Below the pieces are notes generated by a model, which did not search any database, had not been told where the DNA came from, and saw nothing but the letters and a program-made list of their open reading frames with translations. Below, one piece after another: positions 35,505 through 44,535 of a DNA stretch of 64,000 nt (its first letter is position 1; every line of letters begins with the position of its first letter). The position numbers and the translations under genes were made by a program. The stretch comes from Thalassotalea_H castellviae (GTDB lineage: Bacteria; Pseudomonadota; Gammaproteobacteria; Enterobacterales; Alteromonadaceae): positions 61,193 to 125,192 of the forward strand of contig NZ_JAVRIF010000011.1 in the NCBI RefSeq assembly GCF_031846185.1, given 5' to 3'.

Positions 35505-37364
35505 TTATACTTTAAACTGATTTACTTCATTATTTAACACATCTGCTTGCTGTGAAAGCTCTTCACTCATTTGGCCGTTTTGGATAGCTGATTCACCAGA
35601 ACTTTCCGCAACATCCCTGATCATCACAACATGTTGATTCACCTCAGATGCCACCGTGCTTTGTTCTTGTATCGCGGTAGCAATCGCAGTATTCATTTCC
35701 ATAATAGTAGAAACATCTAACGTTATTTCTTCTAACATTTCACCGGCTGAGCTTGCTTGATCGGCACTTTCTTGACCTTGGGTACGACAAGCCGCCATAT
35801 GAGAGACAATATCTTTGGTTCTTGATTGTAATGAACCAATAATGCTCTCAATTTCTTGTGTTGAATCTTGCGTTCTACTGGCCAAAGTTCTAACTTCATC
35901 AGCTACAACTGCAAAGCCTCTCCCTTGCTCACCCGCTCGTGCAGCTTCAATGGCGGCGTTGAGGGCAAGTAAGTTTGTTTGTTCAGCAATCCCTCGAATA
36001 ACATCGAGTACTGAGCCTATAGTGTCACTGTCTTTCGCTAATTCTTGTACAATATTTTCAGACTCTAATAAAGTATTAGATAACTGATCAATTTGAGTAA
36101 TCGTACTTTCTACACCTGACTTGCCTTTTTCAGCATTTTGGTGAGTTGTTTCAGCTTTATTTGCCGCCTCATGAGTATTACTGGCAATTTCATCTACCGT
36201 GGCCACCATTTCAGTTACCGCAGTAGCTACTAAATCAGTTTGTTGAATTTGAGAATCAACACCTTCGTTCGCTTTATGAATATTTTCAGAAAGGTTACGC
36301 GTGGCAATGTTTACCGTATCAACCGATTGGTTTACTTGAACAATTAAGTTTCTAAAACTCCCGATCATTTGGTTAAACACGCCCGCCATTTCTGCGAGTT
36401 CGTCATTGCCTTCCGTTGAAATTGCAATGGATAAATCTTTCTTATTCGAGATATCAATCATAGTATCTTTGAGTTTATTAATACTATTTAAAATATCTCT
36501 ACTGGTCCAAACCGCGGCACTAATTGCTAATACCAGAATAATAAATGAAGCACTGTACGAAATCGTAGCGATAGAAGATATATGATCTTTTACATCTTGT
36601 TTAGTTTGTGCAACTAACTGCGTGGTATAATTATCCACTTGATGAATAGTATTTCTCATTTCACCCAATTGCCCTTCAGATGCTGTTAAGCCAAGTTTTA
36701 CTTGGCCGGCAACTAAGTTCTCAAAGGCACTTCGGTAAACGTTCATACTATCTAACAATGAATTTTGAGTCGATGAATCTAGGTTACTGCCTCTAATATC
36801 GTTTATTAACGCGTCGGCATTACCCTGCCAACGGGTTAAATATTTTTCATCCAAACGCAGCATAAAATCTTTTTCATTACGGCGTAGTTGCAACATTCCG
36901 CTCAACAGTTGGTAATTACTCTTACCTAAAATTTCTTCTGCATCATGTACCGCACTTCTTAAACTGCCATATAAACCATCGGTGGGTGTTAATCCTATCT
37001 CCTTTTGGGTTTCAACCAATTCCAGAAAAGTTTTTTCATAATCACTGATAACTTTTAATAGACTTTTTATTTGGTTGGTATTCGAGGAGCTACTTTCAAA
37101 GTTTTTTTCTAGATGATTTAAATTTGATTTTAAACCTGCGACATTCTTTTTAAAGGATGCTACGTATTTTAAATCTTTTCGGGATAGGAAATCTTTTTCA
37201 TCACGCCTAAGGTTTAATACGTCACTTTCAACAGCTCCTATAGTCCGTGCAGTATCCAAATCATTTTGTAGTGAACCGGATGAGTAGTTCAAGATAATCA
37301 ACAAAAAGACTATTGCCACCACCAAAATAGAAGTATTTAAGGCAAGTTTTTGTTTTATAAGCAT
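35505..37364 (-). CDS. Methyl-accepting chemotaxis protein with HBM sensor domain
   Basis: The protein spans the inner membrane twice (about 8-28 and 265-288). Between them lies a periplasmic all-helical sensor with two similar halves, each containing LRRDEKDFL or LRRNEKDFM, the mark of the helical bimodular (HBM) domain; known HBM receptors sense organic acids. A HAMP segment (about 289-342) leads to the cytoplasmic signalling coiled coil with the conserved hairpin tip EQTNLLALNAAIEAARAGEQGRGFAVVADEVRTLA. No che genes lie nearby. It has no C-terminal CheR-tethering pentapeptide that I recognise. Ligand unknown. Confidence 0.9.
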   Translation of the reverse strand: MLIKQKLALNTSILVVAIVFLLIILNYSSGSLQNDLDTARTIGAVESDVLNLRRDEKDFLSRKDLKYVASFKKNVAGLKSNLNHLEKNFESSSSNTNQIKSLLKVISDYEKTFLELVETQKEIGLTPTDGLYGSLRSAVHDAEEILGKSNYQLLSGMLQLRRNEKDFMLRLDEKYLTRWQGNADALINDIRGSNLDSSTQNSLLDSMNVYRSAFENLVAGQVKLGLTASEGQLGEMRNTIHQVDNYTTQLVAQTKQDVKDHISSIATISYSASFIILVLAISAAVWTSRDILNSINKLKDTMIDISNKKDLSIAISTEGNDELAEMAGVFNQMIGSFRNLIVQVNQSVDTVNIATRNLSENIHKANEGVDSQIQQTDLVATAVTEMVATVDEIASNTHEAANKAETTHQNAEKGKSGVESTITQIDQLSNTLLESENIVQELAKDSDTIGSVLDVIRGIAEQTNLLALNAAIEAARAGEQGRGFAVVADEVRTLASRTQDSTQEIESIIGSLQSRTKDIVSHMAACRTQGQESADQASSAGEMLEEITLDVSTIMEMNTAIATAIQEQSTVASEVNQHVVMIRDVAESSGESAIQNGQMSEELSQQADVLNNEVNQFKV

Positions 37365-37478
37365 AATTCATTACCAAACAGAAATAGTTAAAAAAGTCGG
37401 CTTTAGAAAGTATAGACACAATTTAAAAAATAAAGAAATTTTCTAAGTTATTAATTATTAGTTATTAATCTAATCTAC

Positions 37479-39485
37479 TTACTTTTTACGTGTTAAATAA
37501 TTAGCAATTTTTTCGGGCGGCAGGGGTCGATTAATAAAATATCCTTGAACGGCGTCACAACCTAACTTCCTTAATAAGTTTAATTGCTCTAAGGTTTCTA
37601 CCCCTTCGGCTAACACCCTTTTTCCTAAACCATGTGATAATTTGATCATCGAATTTACGATCGTTAAATCAGAATCATTGGTTGAAAACTCAGTAATAAA
37701 ACTGCGATCGATCTTAATTTTATCAATCGGTAATTGCCTTAAGTAAGCCAAAGAAGAATAACCTGTACCAAAATCATCAATAGAAACTTTAATGCCCATG
37801 TTTTGCAATACCACGATGGTGTCCATTGCAACACTGATATCGGTAATCACGACATTTTCTGTGATTTCCAGTTCTAAATAGCTTGAAGGAACATCATACT
37901 TAAACAATAGGGTTTGAATTTTTGAGATAAGTTTGGGATCTTGAAATTCTACCGCGGTCATATTCACAGCAATAGCTACTCGTCGCTTATATTGCTTATA
38001 CCATTGCGCATTGGTTTTACAGGCAAGATCTAATACATAATTATCAAGCTCACCATTCATTCCTAACGCATCAAAATCCGGTAGAAATTTATCCGGTGAT
38101 AAGAGTCCCTTTTCTGGATGCTGCCATCGAACGAGCGCTTCAACTCCTTCAATGCGATTGGTTAATAAATTAAGTTGCGGCTGAAAATACAAAATAAATT
38201 CATTGTTTTGTAAACCTTGGCGAATTTCTTTTTCAACCGCTAATAAATGACGACCATGCGATTGCATGCCACTTTCGTATTTAACGCTCGGAATATTCTG
38301 ACTTTCAGCATGAAACAAAGCTAAATTGGCTTTTTTTAACAGATCTTCTGCTTCACTACTGTCTTGTGGTGATAAACAATATCCGACACTACATTGTAAA
38401 GGTATTTCTTGTTGGTTAACCAAATACGGCCGGGAAATTAAATCATGTAAATGTTGGGCCGCTTTTTGCTGTTGGCTATCTTCAATAATTTCAATGGCAA
38501 AAACAAAAGAATCACCGCTTAAACGTCCTACAACTAACGGCAATAAAATGCTTTCAGATAATCGAACGGCAATTTGCCCTAAAATCAAATCTCCTACCTT
38601 TAACCCATAAGTGTCATTAACAAATTTAAATCTTTTAATATCAATAAGGTATACAGCTAACTTTTGATTATTTTTTACCGCTTGTTCTATTGCAATAGGT
38701 AGCTTTTCGATGACTTGTTCACGATTCAAGGCACCAGTGAGTAAATCATGTTTATCTAGATATTGAGCTCGATTAATTGCTATTTCGGCAACACTTCGTT
38801 CTGCACCTTGCATCCAAACCAATAATAAAAAGCCTAAAGTCACTTTGGCGCCAAAATCAAAATAGACCAAAATAGCGGTAAGGTCTTGTAGCCAAGGCTC
38901 AGTTAAAAAGCCAACAGATAAAAATGAAAATAATAAATAGCGAAAACACATTAATGCACTATAAAAGAGCAAAATAGTGCCTGAAAAGTGAAGTTTTTTA
39001 AGATTAAAAACAAAGAAGAAAATAAACATAAAAATACCTGCAAAGATAAAGTCAGCTAAACTTTCTCGCAGATAAAATCGATTAAAGACCGCTTGCTCAT
39101 CAAATGCAAAAAGCAATGAGACAAAAATCCCCAAAAGAATTGGGACGATTATGGTTTTTTTAACGAGTCTATTGGAATATTTTAAATTTTTATTTGTGTA
39201 ATACAACCCAATAAAAAAAAACCAAATAAACAAGTATTGGTTCACTTGTACGATACAGGTTAATAAAATTTGAACTGGGGTTAATTCATGAAATTGAGGT
39301 AAGAATTTTTGTATTGATAGCGCTAAATGCTGCACACTTAAGCACGCTAAACTTAACGTCCAGTATTTTACATAACGTCGACCAAAGCCTTGATAGAAAG
39401 AATAAAGCAAATAGGTTAGAAAGCTATAAACGGCTGTTTCTATAGAAAATAAGAAGCCTAAGGCAAAGTTATTATCTACTCCCAT
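37479..39485 (-). CDS. Membrane GGDEF-EAL protein, probable c-di-GMP phosphodiesterase
   Basis: About seven hydrophobic helices fill residues 1-220. A GGDEF domain follows (about 235-405), but its active-site loop reads SGDSF instead of GGDEF, so cyclase activity is unlikely. The C-terminal EAL domain is intact: EGVEALVRW (EAL), LELEITENV, the DDFGTGYSSLAYLR loop, IKIDRSF and AEGVET. It should therefore hydrolyse c-di-GMP, perhaps with the GGDEF-like part as a GTP sensor. The gene is transcribed toward the chemoreceptor gene, 114 bp downstream. Confidence 0.9.
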   Translation of the reverse strand: MGVDNNFALGFLFSIETAVYSFLTYLLYSFYQGFGRRYVKYWTLSLACLSVQHLALSIQKFLPQFHELTPVQILLTCIVQVNQYLFIWFFFIGLYYTNKNLKYSNRLVKKTIIVPILLGIFVSLLFAFDEQAVFNRFYLRESLADFIFAGIFMFIFFFVFNLKKLHFSGTILLFYSALMCFRYLLFSFLSVGFLTEPWLQDLTAILVYFDFGAKVTLGFLLLVWMQGAERSVAEIAINRAQYLDKHDLLTGALNREQVIEKLPIAIEQAVKNNQKLAVYLIDIKRFKFVNDTYGLKVGDLILGQIAVRLSESILLPLVVGRLSGDSFVFAIEIIEDSQQQKAAQHLHDLISRPYLVNQQEIPLQCSVGYCLSPQDSSEAEDLLKKANLALFHAESQNIPSVKYESGMQSHGRHLLAVEKEIRQGLQNNEFILYFQPQLNLLTNRIEGVEALVRWQHPEKGLLSPDKFLPDFDALGMNGELDNYVLDLACKTNAQWYKQYKRRVAIAVNMTAVEFQDPKLISKIQTLLFKYDVPSSYLELEITENVVITDISVAMDTIVVLQNMGIKVSIDDFGTGYSSLAYLRQLPIDKIKIDRSFITEFSTNDSDLTIVNSMIKLSHGLGKRVLAEGVETLEQLNLLRKLGCDAVQGYFINRPLPPEKIANYLTRKK

Positions 39486-39578
39486 TAATTTTATTTCCTA
39501 TGGTTACGTTATCGACCATTTAATAATCTTTCATTATAGATTACAAGTAATAACGATTAAATTTAACATCGCTGGCTC

Positions 39579-39606
39579 TTGTACCTAACTATAGGCGCTG
39601 TATACT
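39579..39606 (+). promoter_or_regulatory. Predicted sigma-70 promoter of rraA
   Basis: TTGTAC (-35) and TATACT (-10) are 16 bp apart, placing the transcription start about 40 bp before the rraA ATG. It lies in the gap between divergent genes. Confidence 0.5.
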
Positions 39607-39651
39607 CTTATTAAAAATAACTCTCATTTAAAGTTAATTAAGGAAACTACA

Positions 39652-40137
39652 ATGGAATATAACACTTCAGAGTTGTGCAACATTTATGCAGATTTAGTTG
39701 ACGTTTTAGAGCCTATTTTTTGTAATTATGGTGGTCGTAGTTCATTCGGCGGAACAGTTGTTACCATTAAGTGTTTTGAAAGTAATGGCATTATTGAGCA
39801 GATAGTACAAACCGACGGTACAGGTAAAGTACTTGTTATTGACGGTGGAGGCTCTACACGACGTGCCTTAATCGACATTAATATTGCTGAAACTGCAGCC
39901 AGTAATAACTGGGAAGGAATAATTTGCTACGGTAGTGTCCGTGATGTTGACGCGCTTGAAGAGGTAGACATAGGGATTCAAGGATTGGTTTCTATCCCTG
40001 TTGGAGCAACAGATACCGCTTATGGCGAAAGCGACCTAGCCGTTAATTTTGCTGGCGTCACTTTTTTACCCGATGACCACGTTTACGCAGATAACACGGG
40101 AGTTATTCTTTCTCCTGAACCTTTAGATATAGAATAA
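39652..40137 (+). CDS. rraA: Regulator of ribonuclease E activity A
   Basis: RraA is a ring-shaped trimer that binds RNase E and dampens mRNA decay. The family signatures are FCNYGGRSSFGGTVVTIKCFE, GKVLVIDGGGSTRRALIDINIAE and WEGIICYGSVRDVD. 161 residues is normal. In E. coli rraA lies just beyond hslVU-menA; here two signalling genes stand between hslU and rraA and menA is absent. AAGGAAAC gives a good ribosome site. Confidence 0.96.
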   Translation: MEYNTSELCNIYADLVDVLEPIFCNYGGRSSFGGTVVTIKCFESNGIIEQIVQTDGTGKVLVIDGGGSTRRALIDINIAETAASNNWEGIICYGSVRDVDALEEVDIGIQGLVSIPVGATDTAYGESDLAVNFAGVTFLPDDHVYADNTGVILSPEPLDIE

Positions 40138-40154
40138 CTATTTGCCCTTATGGT

Positions 40155-42254
40155 TTAATTACACTGTTGTTTTTGCCAGTGCGCCAGCCATTTTGGCGCA
40201 TCATCAACACTCAGTCCTTGATGAATCGATTGACCTTGAGCAATATCTCCGCCTATCGCTAGATAAGATTTTTCAATTTCTCGATTATTGATGCCAACAG
40301 CAACAATTGGTATTTCCATTTTACGAATTAAATTTATCAGAGCATTCACTATCGTTTTCTCCGATTGATCATTTTGTTGATTATTCAGTAAGGCACAATC
40401 AATTTTCACTTGTTGGATTGCCGTTCTTCGAAGATACCTTAACGCTTCATAACTACCTGAAAAATTATCAATTGATATTTTAATCCCTAATGCTTTTAAT
40501 TGATCAATCATCATCCGCGCTCTAAAGGCGGAGTCGAGTAATACTTGCTCACTTAGTTCTATGATTAAATACTCGACTGAAACCGACACTGTTTTCGCTT
40601 GCTGCTCAATAAAGTCAGTAAGCTCGGTTTCTAGTAAATCTTTACTCGATAAGTTTATTGCTACATAGGCTGGCATTCCCGAACGATGCATATTCGATAA
40701 CAGTTCAAAAGCTTGTGTGATCATTTGTTTTGTTAATTGATAAATTTCACCACTGAACTCAGCTATTTCATTAAATTCATTGGTTGATAAACTTACGCCA
40801 TCGCTATCTTGCCATTCGATAGTTAATTCAAAGCCTTTAAATTGTTTATCTAATAAAGAGATTTGTGGCTGAGCTAACCAGTTAATTCGTTGATGAATAA
40901 TATCTTGTTTTAATTTTTCCATTTTTGCCAAATGGCGTTCTGTGTATACGGCAGCCTGTGTGTTAAAATAACTAACCCTTTCATCTTGGTTTTCACCGGA
41001 TAATAATGCATCACTTGCGTGTGCAATTAACTGTTCAAAATCTAACTTATCATCAGAAATAGCGGCGCCAAACGCTAATTCAAAGTTCAATGAAAAACTT
41101 TTAAAGCTCATGGCTTGTGGGACCGCTGCTACTAGTTTTTGACAAATATCTTCTACGACAATTTTCACAGGGTGATTTGATAAACGGGTATCAAGTACAA
41201 TTAAAAAATCTAAGCCTTGCAGACGAGAAATTCGCACGGGCGTGCTTTCATCATTAAAGTTCACTAATAATTGTTCATCACAAACACACTGCTGTAAATT
41301 AAAAGCGAGTTGTAATAATAAAATATCGGAATTTTGGTGACCTAGTACTTTATTTACTTGATAAAAATTGAGTGGTTTAAATACAATTGCTACAAATGGA
41401 CTATCAGGTTTATTACTCACAATTCTTTTTAAACGTAATAAGCTTTGCTGATAACTCGGTAAATTCGTGATTGGGTCTAACGGAACAACACTAGTCTCAA
41501 ATTTATTACTTTCTCGTTCTGATTCAATTGTTAATGTTGTTAATTGGTGTTGTATCGCTTCAACGATCCCCCAACAACCGTTTACAATAGCAAATAAATA
41601 ACTCAACACACTCAAACTAAGTACCCAAACAATTGACGCTTGAACATTTAGCCATAAATAAAGAGCTACACCATAGAAGGCAACGGAGATGATTAAAATT
41701 GTCATTCGCCTGTTAGCCGTTTTGTTTACTCGAGAATGATAAGCCGTAAATCCTGTTAAAAGGACTAGAGACCCAATAAATACTAACCAGAGTTGAAAAA
41801 CATCAACTTCACGCAGCCAGAAAACACTACAGATAAACGCAACACAAGCCCCCACCATAACCCAAGTTAAGATTTTTGTTATCACATTCTGACTAAGACT
41901 CGTTTGCAGCCACAAAAATGCCGACAACACAAAAACAGCGCCTGAAATTAGCAACGTTGGGGTTTGCCATTGAGACAACGACGTAAAAGCAAAAAATTGC
42001 ATTAATAACGACAAGGTTAATAATGCCAGAAAACGCCATTTCACCCGAAGAACAGGTTTTAAAAGCGCCATAATAATCAATAAAGGTAAGCTCAAACCTA
42101 ATACAAAGGCAATATTAAATTCAGCAAAACTGTATGTGGGTAGGCTCTCAAGTTGGTTTGCGGCAAACACAAAATGTGGCACAAATAAAAAACTAGAAAC
42201 GACAAGCCAAAGCTGTTTTATAACAACGCGAAAGCGTAAAGTACGTTTGTGCAT
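40155..42254 (-). CDS. Membrane protein with degenerate GGDEF and EAL domains
   Basis: Seven or eight hydrophobic helices occupy about residues 15-235. The GGDEF-like domain (about 255-420) has QGLDF where GGDEF is expected. The EAL-like domain (about 435-690) has FELTIEW where EAL should be, LIIELSEQV, and DNFSGSYEALRYLR in place of DDFGTGYSSL. Metal and catalytic residues are thus lost in both, so it probably binds ligand or partner protein without turning over c-di-GMP, as CsrD does in E. coli; the layout is not that of CsrD, though. It converges on rraA with a 17-bp gap and no clear terminator. Confidence 0.85.
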   Translation of the reverse strand: MHKRTLRFRVVIKQLWLVVSSFLFVPHFVFAANQLESLPTYSFAEFNIAFVLGLSLPLLIIMALLKPVLRVKWRFLALLTLSLLMQFFAFTSLSQWQTPTLLISGAVFVLSAFLWLQTSLSQNVITKILTWVMVGACVAFICSVFWLREVDVFQLWLVFIGSLVLLTGFTAYHSRVNKTANRRMTILIISVAFYGVALYLWLNVQASIVWVLSLSVLSYLFAIVNGCWGIVEAIQHQLTTLTIESERESNKFETSVVPLDPITNLPSYQQSLLRLKRIVSNKPDSPFVAIVFKPLNFYQVNKVLGHQNSDILLLQLAFNLQQCVCDEQLLVNFNDESTPVRISRLQGLDFLIVLDTRLSNHPVKIVVEDICQKLVAAVPQAMSFKSFSLNFELAFGAAISDDKLDFEQLIAHASDALLSGENQDERVSYFNTQAAVYTERHLAKMEKLKQDIIHQRINWLAQPQISLLDKQFKGFELTIEWQDSDGVSLSTNEFNEIAEFSGEIYQLTKQMITQAFELLSNMHRSGMPAYVAINLSSKDLLETELTDFIEQQAKTVSVSVEYLIIELSEQVLLDSAFRARMMIDQLKALGIKISIDNFSGSYEALRYLRRTAIQQVKIDCALLNNQQNDQSEKTIVNALINLIRKMEIPIVAVGINNREIEKSYLAIGGDIAQGQSIHQGLSVDDAPKWLAHWQKQQCN

Positions 42255-42350
42255 GATTAACCTTAAAGCATTTATACCGCAATACTACTTGTGCTAAGAC
42301 TAATCAATACGATTACTTTTGTACAGCAATCAAGCATACAACCGCATTAA

Positions 42351-43595
42351 TTATATGACTCTTTTGCCTGCTTGATACAATGTGACCAGGGGATTTACTC
42401 CAAATTGATAACATAATTCTGCAGGCTGTTTTATATCCCAACAAGCTATATCGGCATCAAAGCCTACGGCAAATTTTCCTTTAGAGTTAGCTAAACCAAG
42501 CGCTTTAGCGCCATGACAAGTGACACCAGCGAGTGCCTCAGCCGGTGTTAATCGAAAAAAAGTACACGCCATATTAAGCATTAATTGTAAGTTATTGATT
42601 GGCGACGAGCCGGGGTTAGCATCGGTAGCAATTGCCATGGGTACTTGGTGTTTTCTTAATAAATCAACCGGTGGCAATTGTGTTTCTCTAAGAAAATAAA
42701 ATGCGCCGGGTAATAATACGGCCGTCATCTCTGCCTTTTTCATTGCAGAAATTCCTGCTTCATCAAGAAATTCGATATGATCTGAAGAAAGCGCGTTATA
42801 TTTCGCCGCTAATTCACTGCCTCCTAAATTTGATAATTGCTCTGCATGGACTTTTACTGGCAAGCCAAATTTTCGAGCACAAGCAAATACACGTTCGGTT
42901 TGAGCAAGATCAAACCCGATCCCTTCACAAAAAACGTCAACGGCATCCGCTAACTTTTCTTGAGCTATTTTAGGGAGCATTTCATTACAAACCAAATCAA
43001 TATACTCATCAGGTTTGTCCTTATATTCCACCGGCAGCGCATGAGCGCCTAAAAATGTACGTTTAATGGTAACGGAAACTGTCTTGGCAAGCATGCCTGC
43101 TACATTTAACATTTTGACTTCGTTTTCGACATCAAGTCCATAACCTGACTTAATTTCTACCGTAGTAACGCCTTGCTGATGAAGTGCCGTTAAACGTTTT
43201 AACGCTGCATCAAATAATGTTTGTTCACTTGCTTTTCGGGTAGCAGATACCGTAGACACTATACCACCGCCTGCATTGGCTATTTCTTCATAACTTTTAC
43301 CTTCTAAACGCATTTCAAATTCATTGGCGCGATCGCCCCCGTAAATTAAATGGGTATGGCAATCAATCAACCCTGGTGTTAACCACTGGTTGTTACCATC
43401 AATCACTTCAACGGTTTCTTTATCGTATGCAGGTAAATCCATTTCTTTGCCTAACCAAGCAATTTTACCATCCGATATTGCGATAGCTCCTTGTTCAATA
43501 ACGCCATAGCCGGCAGCACCTTCAGACATTGTGGCTAAATTTACATTAACAAAAAGGGTTTGCCAGTTTACAGGTGAGCGCAAAGGTGAAGTCAT
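42351..43595 (-). CDS. hutI: Imidazolonepropionase
   Basis: HutI opens imidazolone-5-propionate to N-formimino-L-glutamate, third step of histidine breakdown. The amidohydrolase metal ligands are visible: LIDCHTHLIYGG (HxH), VKVHAEQL, SSDHIEFLDE and IATDANPGSSP. The substrate-site segment TVEIKSGYGLD is conserved. Length 414 is normal. It is transcribed divergently from hutC-hutH-hutU; its leader of about 75 nt and promoter are described separately. Confidence 0.97.
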   Translation of the reverse strand: MTSPLRSPVNWQTLFVNVNLATMSEGAAGYGVIEQGAIAISDGKIAWLGKEMDLPAYDKETVEVIDGNNQWLTPGLIDCHTHLIYGGDRANEFEMRLEGKSYEEIANAGGGIVSTVSATRKASEQTLFDAALKRLTALHQQGVTTVEIKSGYGLDVENEVKMLNVAGMLAKTVSVTIKRTFLGAHALPVEYKDKPDEYIDLVCNEMLPKIAQEKLADAVDVFCEGIGFDLAQTERVFACARKFGLPVKVHAEQLSNLGGSELAAKYNALSSDHIEFLDEAGISAMKKAEMTAVLLPGAFYFLRETQLPPVDLLRKHQVPMAIATDANPGSSPINNLQLMLNMACTFFRLTPAEALAGVTCHGAKALGLANSKGKFAVGFDADIACWDIKQPAELCYQFGVNPLVTLYQAGKRVI

Positions 43596-43677
43596 GTTAA
43601 ATAATCCAAAAGTTTTAATCGTTGAAAAAGCGACTAGGCTTTATGAGCAACAGGTAGATTTCAATGTAATAAGTGAC

Positions 43678-43706
43678 ATTTTACCCGATAGTGAAAACAT
43701 TCGCAA
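43678..43706 (-). promoter_or_regulatory. Predicted hutI promoter
   Basis: On the minus strand TTGCGA (-35, 43701-43706) and TAAAAT (-10, 43678-43683) are 17 bp apart. The -35 runs into the palindromic operator at 43704-43727, so a bound repressor would block RNA polymerase. Confidence 0.6.
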
Positions 43707-43727
43707 TAGTTGTATATACAACTATTG
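43704..43727. promoter_or_regulatory. HutC operator 1 (24-bp perfect palindrome)
   Basis: A perfect palindrome whose core is TTGTATATACAA, with CAATAG/CTATTG flanks. The core matches the known HutC site type (TGTATATACA or TGTATGTACA). It overlaps the hutI -35 on one strand and touches a consensus TTGACA (43725-43730) on the other. Confidence 0.8.
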
Positions 43728-43730
43728 ACA
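43725..43730 (+). promoter_or_regulatory. Possible -35 of the hutC-hutH-hutU promoter
   Basis: A perfect TTGACA begins at the edge of operator 1. The matching -10 is not clear: at 17-bp spacing it reads GATTGT, which would lie just at operator 2. A second candidate -10, TATAAT at 43784-43789, has no good -35. Either way the second operator lies inside the promoter. Confidence 0.4.
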
Positions 43731-43749
43731 CGCAGAAATAATCGTGAGA

Positions 43750-43761
43750 TTGTATATACAA
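43750..43761. promoter_or_regulatory. HutC operator 2
   Basis: A second exact TTGTATATACAA, centred 40 bp from operator 1, about four helical turns, so two HutC dimers could sit on nearly the same DNA face. It lies between the -35 candidate and the hutC start. Confidence 0.75.
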
Positions 43762-43809
43762 GAATGTAGTAATACGCTCATTATATAATAAATTTTGGAA
43801 ATCTTATCG

Positions 43810-44520
43810 ATGACGCAAGTAAAAGCAGCAAAATTTACCATCATTAAAGATCATATTTGTAAAATGATCGAATCAGGTGAATGGCTTCAACACAGTAAAG
43901 TGCCTTCTGAAAATGTCTTAGCAGAGCAATTTTCAGTCAGCAGAATGACCGCACGCCGAGCATTACAAGAATTAACGGAACAAGGCTTACTCGTAAGAAC
44001 CCAAGGAGCTGGCACTTTTGTCGCCACTTTTAAATCGCAATCATCACTTTTAGAAATTCGTAATATTGCAGATGAAATTCAAGAGAGAGGTCATCAACAT
44101 CACGCTCAACAAATCGAATTAATCGCCGTTGATGTCAATCATGAATTAACCATTTTGTTAGGTTTAAAAGAAGGTGAGAGTGTTTTTTATTCTGAAGTTT
44201 TACACTTTGAAAATAATGAGCCGATTCAATTAGAGCAACGCTATGTTAACCCTAAATTAGTGCCCGATTATTTACAGCAAAACTTTGCCGAAATTACCCC
44301 TCATGAATATTTATCGAGTGAAGCACCGTTAACTGAGGCGACCAATGAAGTTGAAGCCGTGTTAGCCAATCAGGAGACATGTGCACATTTGAACATTGAA
44401 ACAACAACCCCTTGTTTACAAGTTAAGCGTCGCACCTGGTCGAGTAAAGGTGTAGTGAGCTTAGCGATATTAACGGCTCCCGGTAATAAGTACCGCTTAG
44501 GTAGCCATTTAGTTTTTTAA
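43810..44520 (+). CDS. hutC: Histidine utilisation repressor HutC (GntR/HutC family)
   Basis: HutC represses the hut genes until urocanate binds it. The N-terminal winged helix (about 5-75) has VPSENVLAEQFSVSRMTARRALQELTEQGLLVRTQGAGTFV, and the C-terminal UTRA domain (about 90-235) contains RGHQHHAQQIEL, FYSEVLHFENNEPIQLEQRYVNP and the C-terminal LQVKRRTW motif. The ATG at 43810 (GGAA upstream) is preferred to a TTG at 43795. It is first in the hutC-hutH-hutU series, so it regulates itself through the two operators. Confidence 0.95.
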   Translation: MTQVKAAKFTIIKDHICKMIESGEWLQHSKVPSENVLAEQFSVSRMTARRALQELTEQGLLVRTQGAGTFVATFKSQSSLLEIRNIADEIQERGHQHHAQQIELIAVDVNHELTILLGLKEGESVFYSEVLHFENNEPIQLEQRYVNPKLVPDYLQQNFAEITPHEYLSSEAPLTEATNEVEAVLANQETCAHLNIETTTPCLQVKRRTWSSKGVVSLAILTAPGNKYRLGSHLVF

Positions 44521-44535
44521 TTTTGGAGCAATAAG

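Noticed and set aside
43594..43728. A 44-codon plus-strand frame with a good AGGTGA ribosome site whose stop lies in the HutC operator.
   Set aside because: It lies antisense to the predicted hutI leader and crosses its promoter, ends inside a regulatory palindrome and matches nothing I know. Conservation of the frame in relatives would reopen the question.
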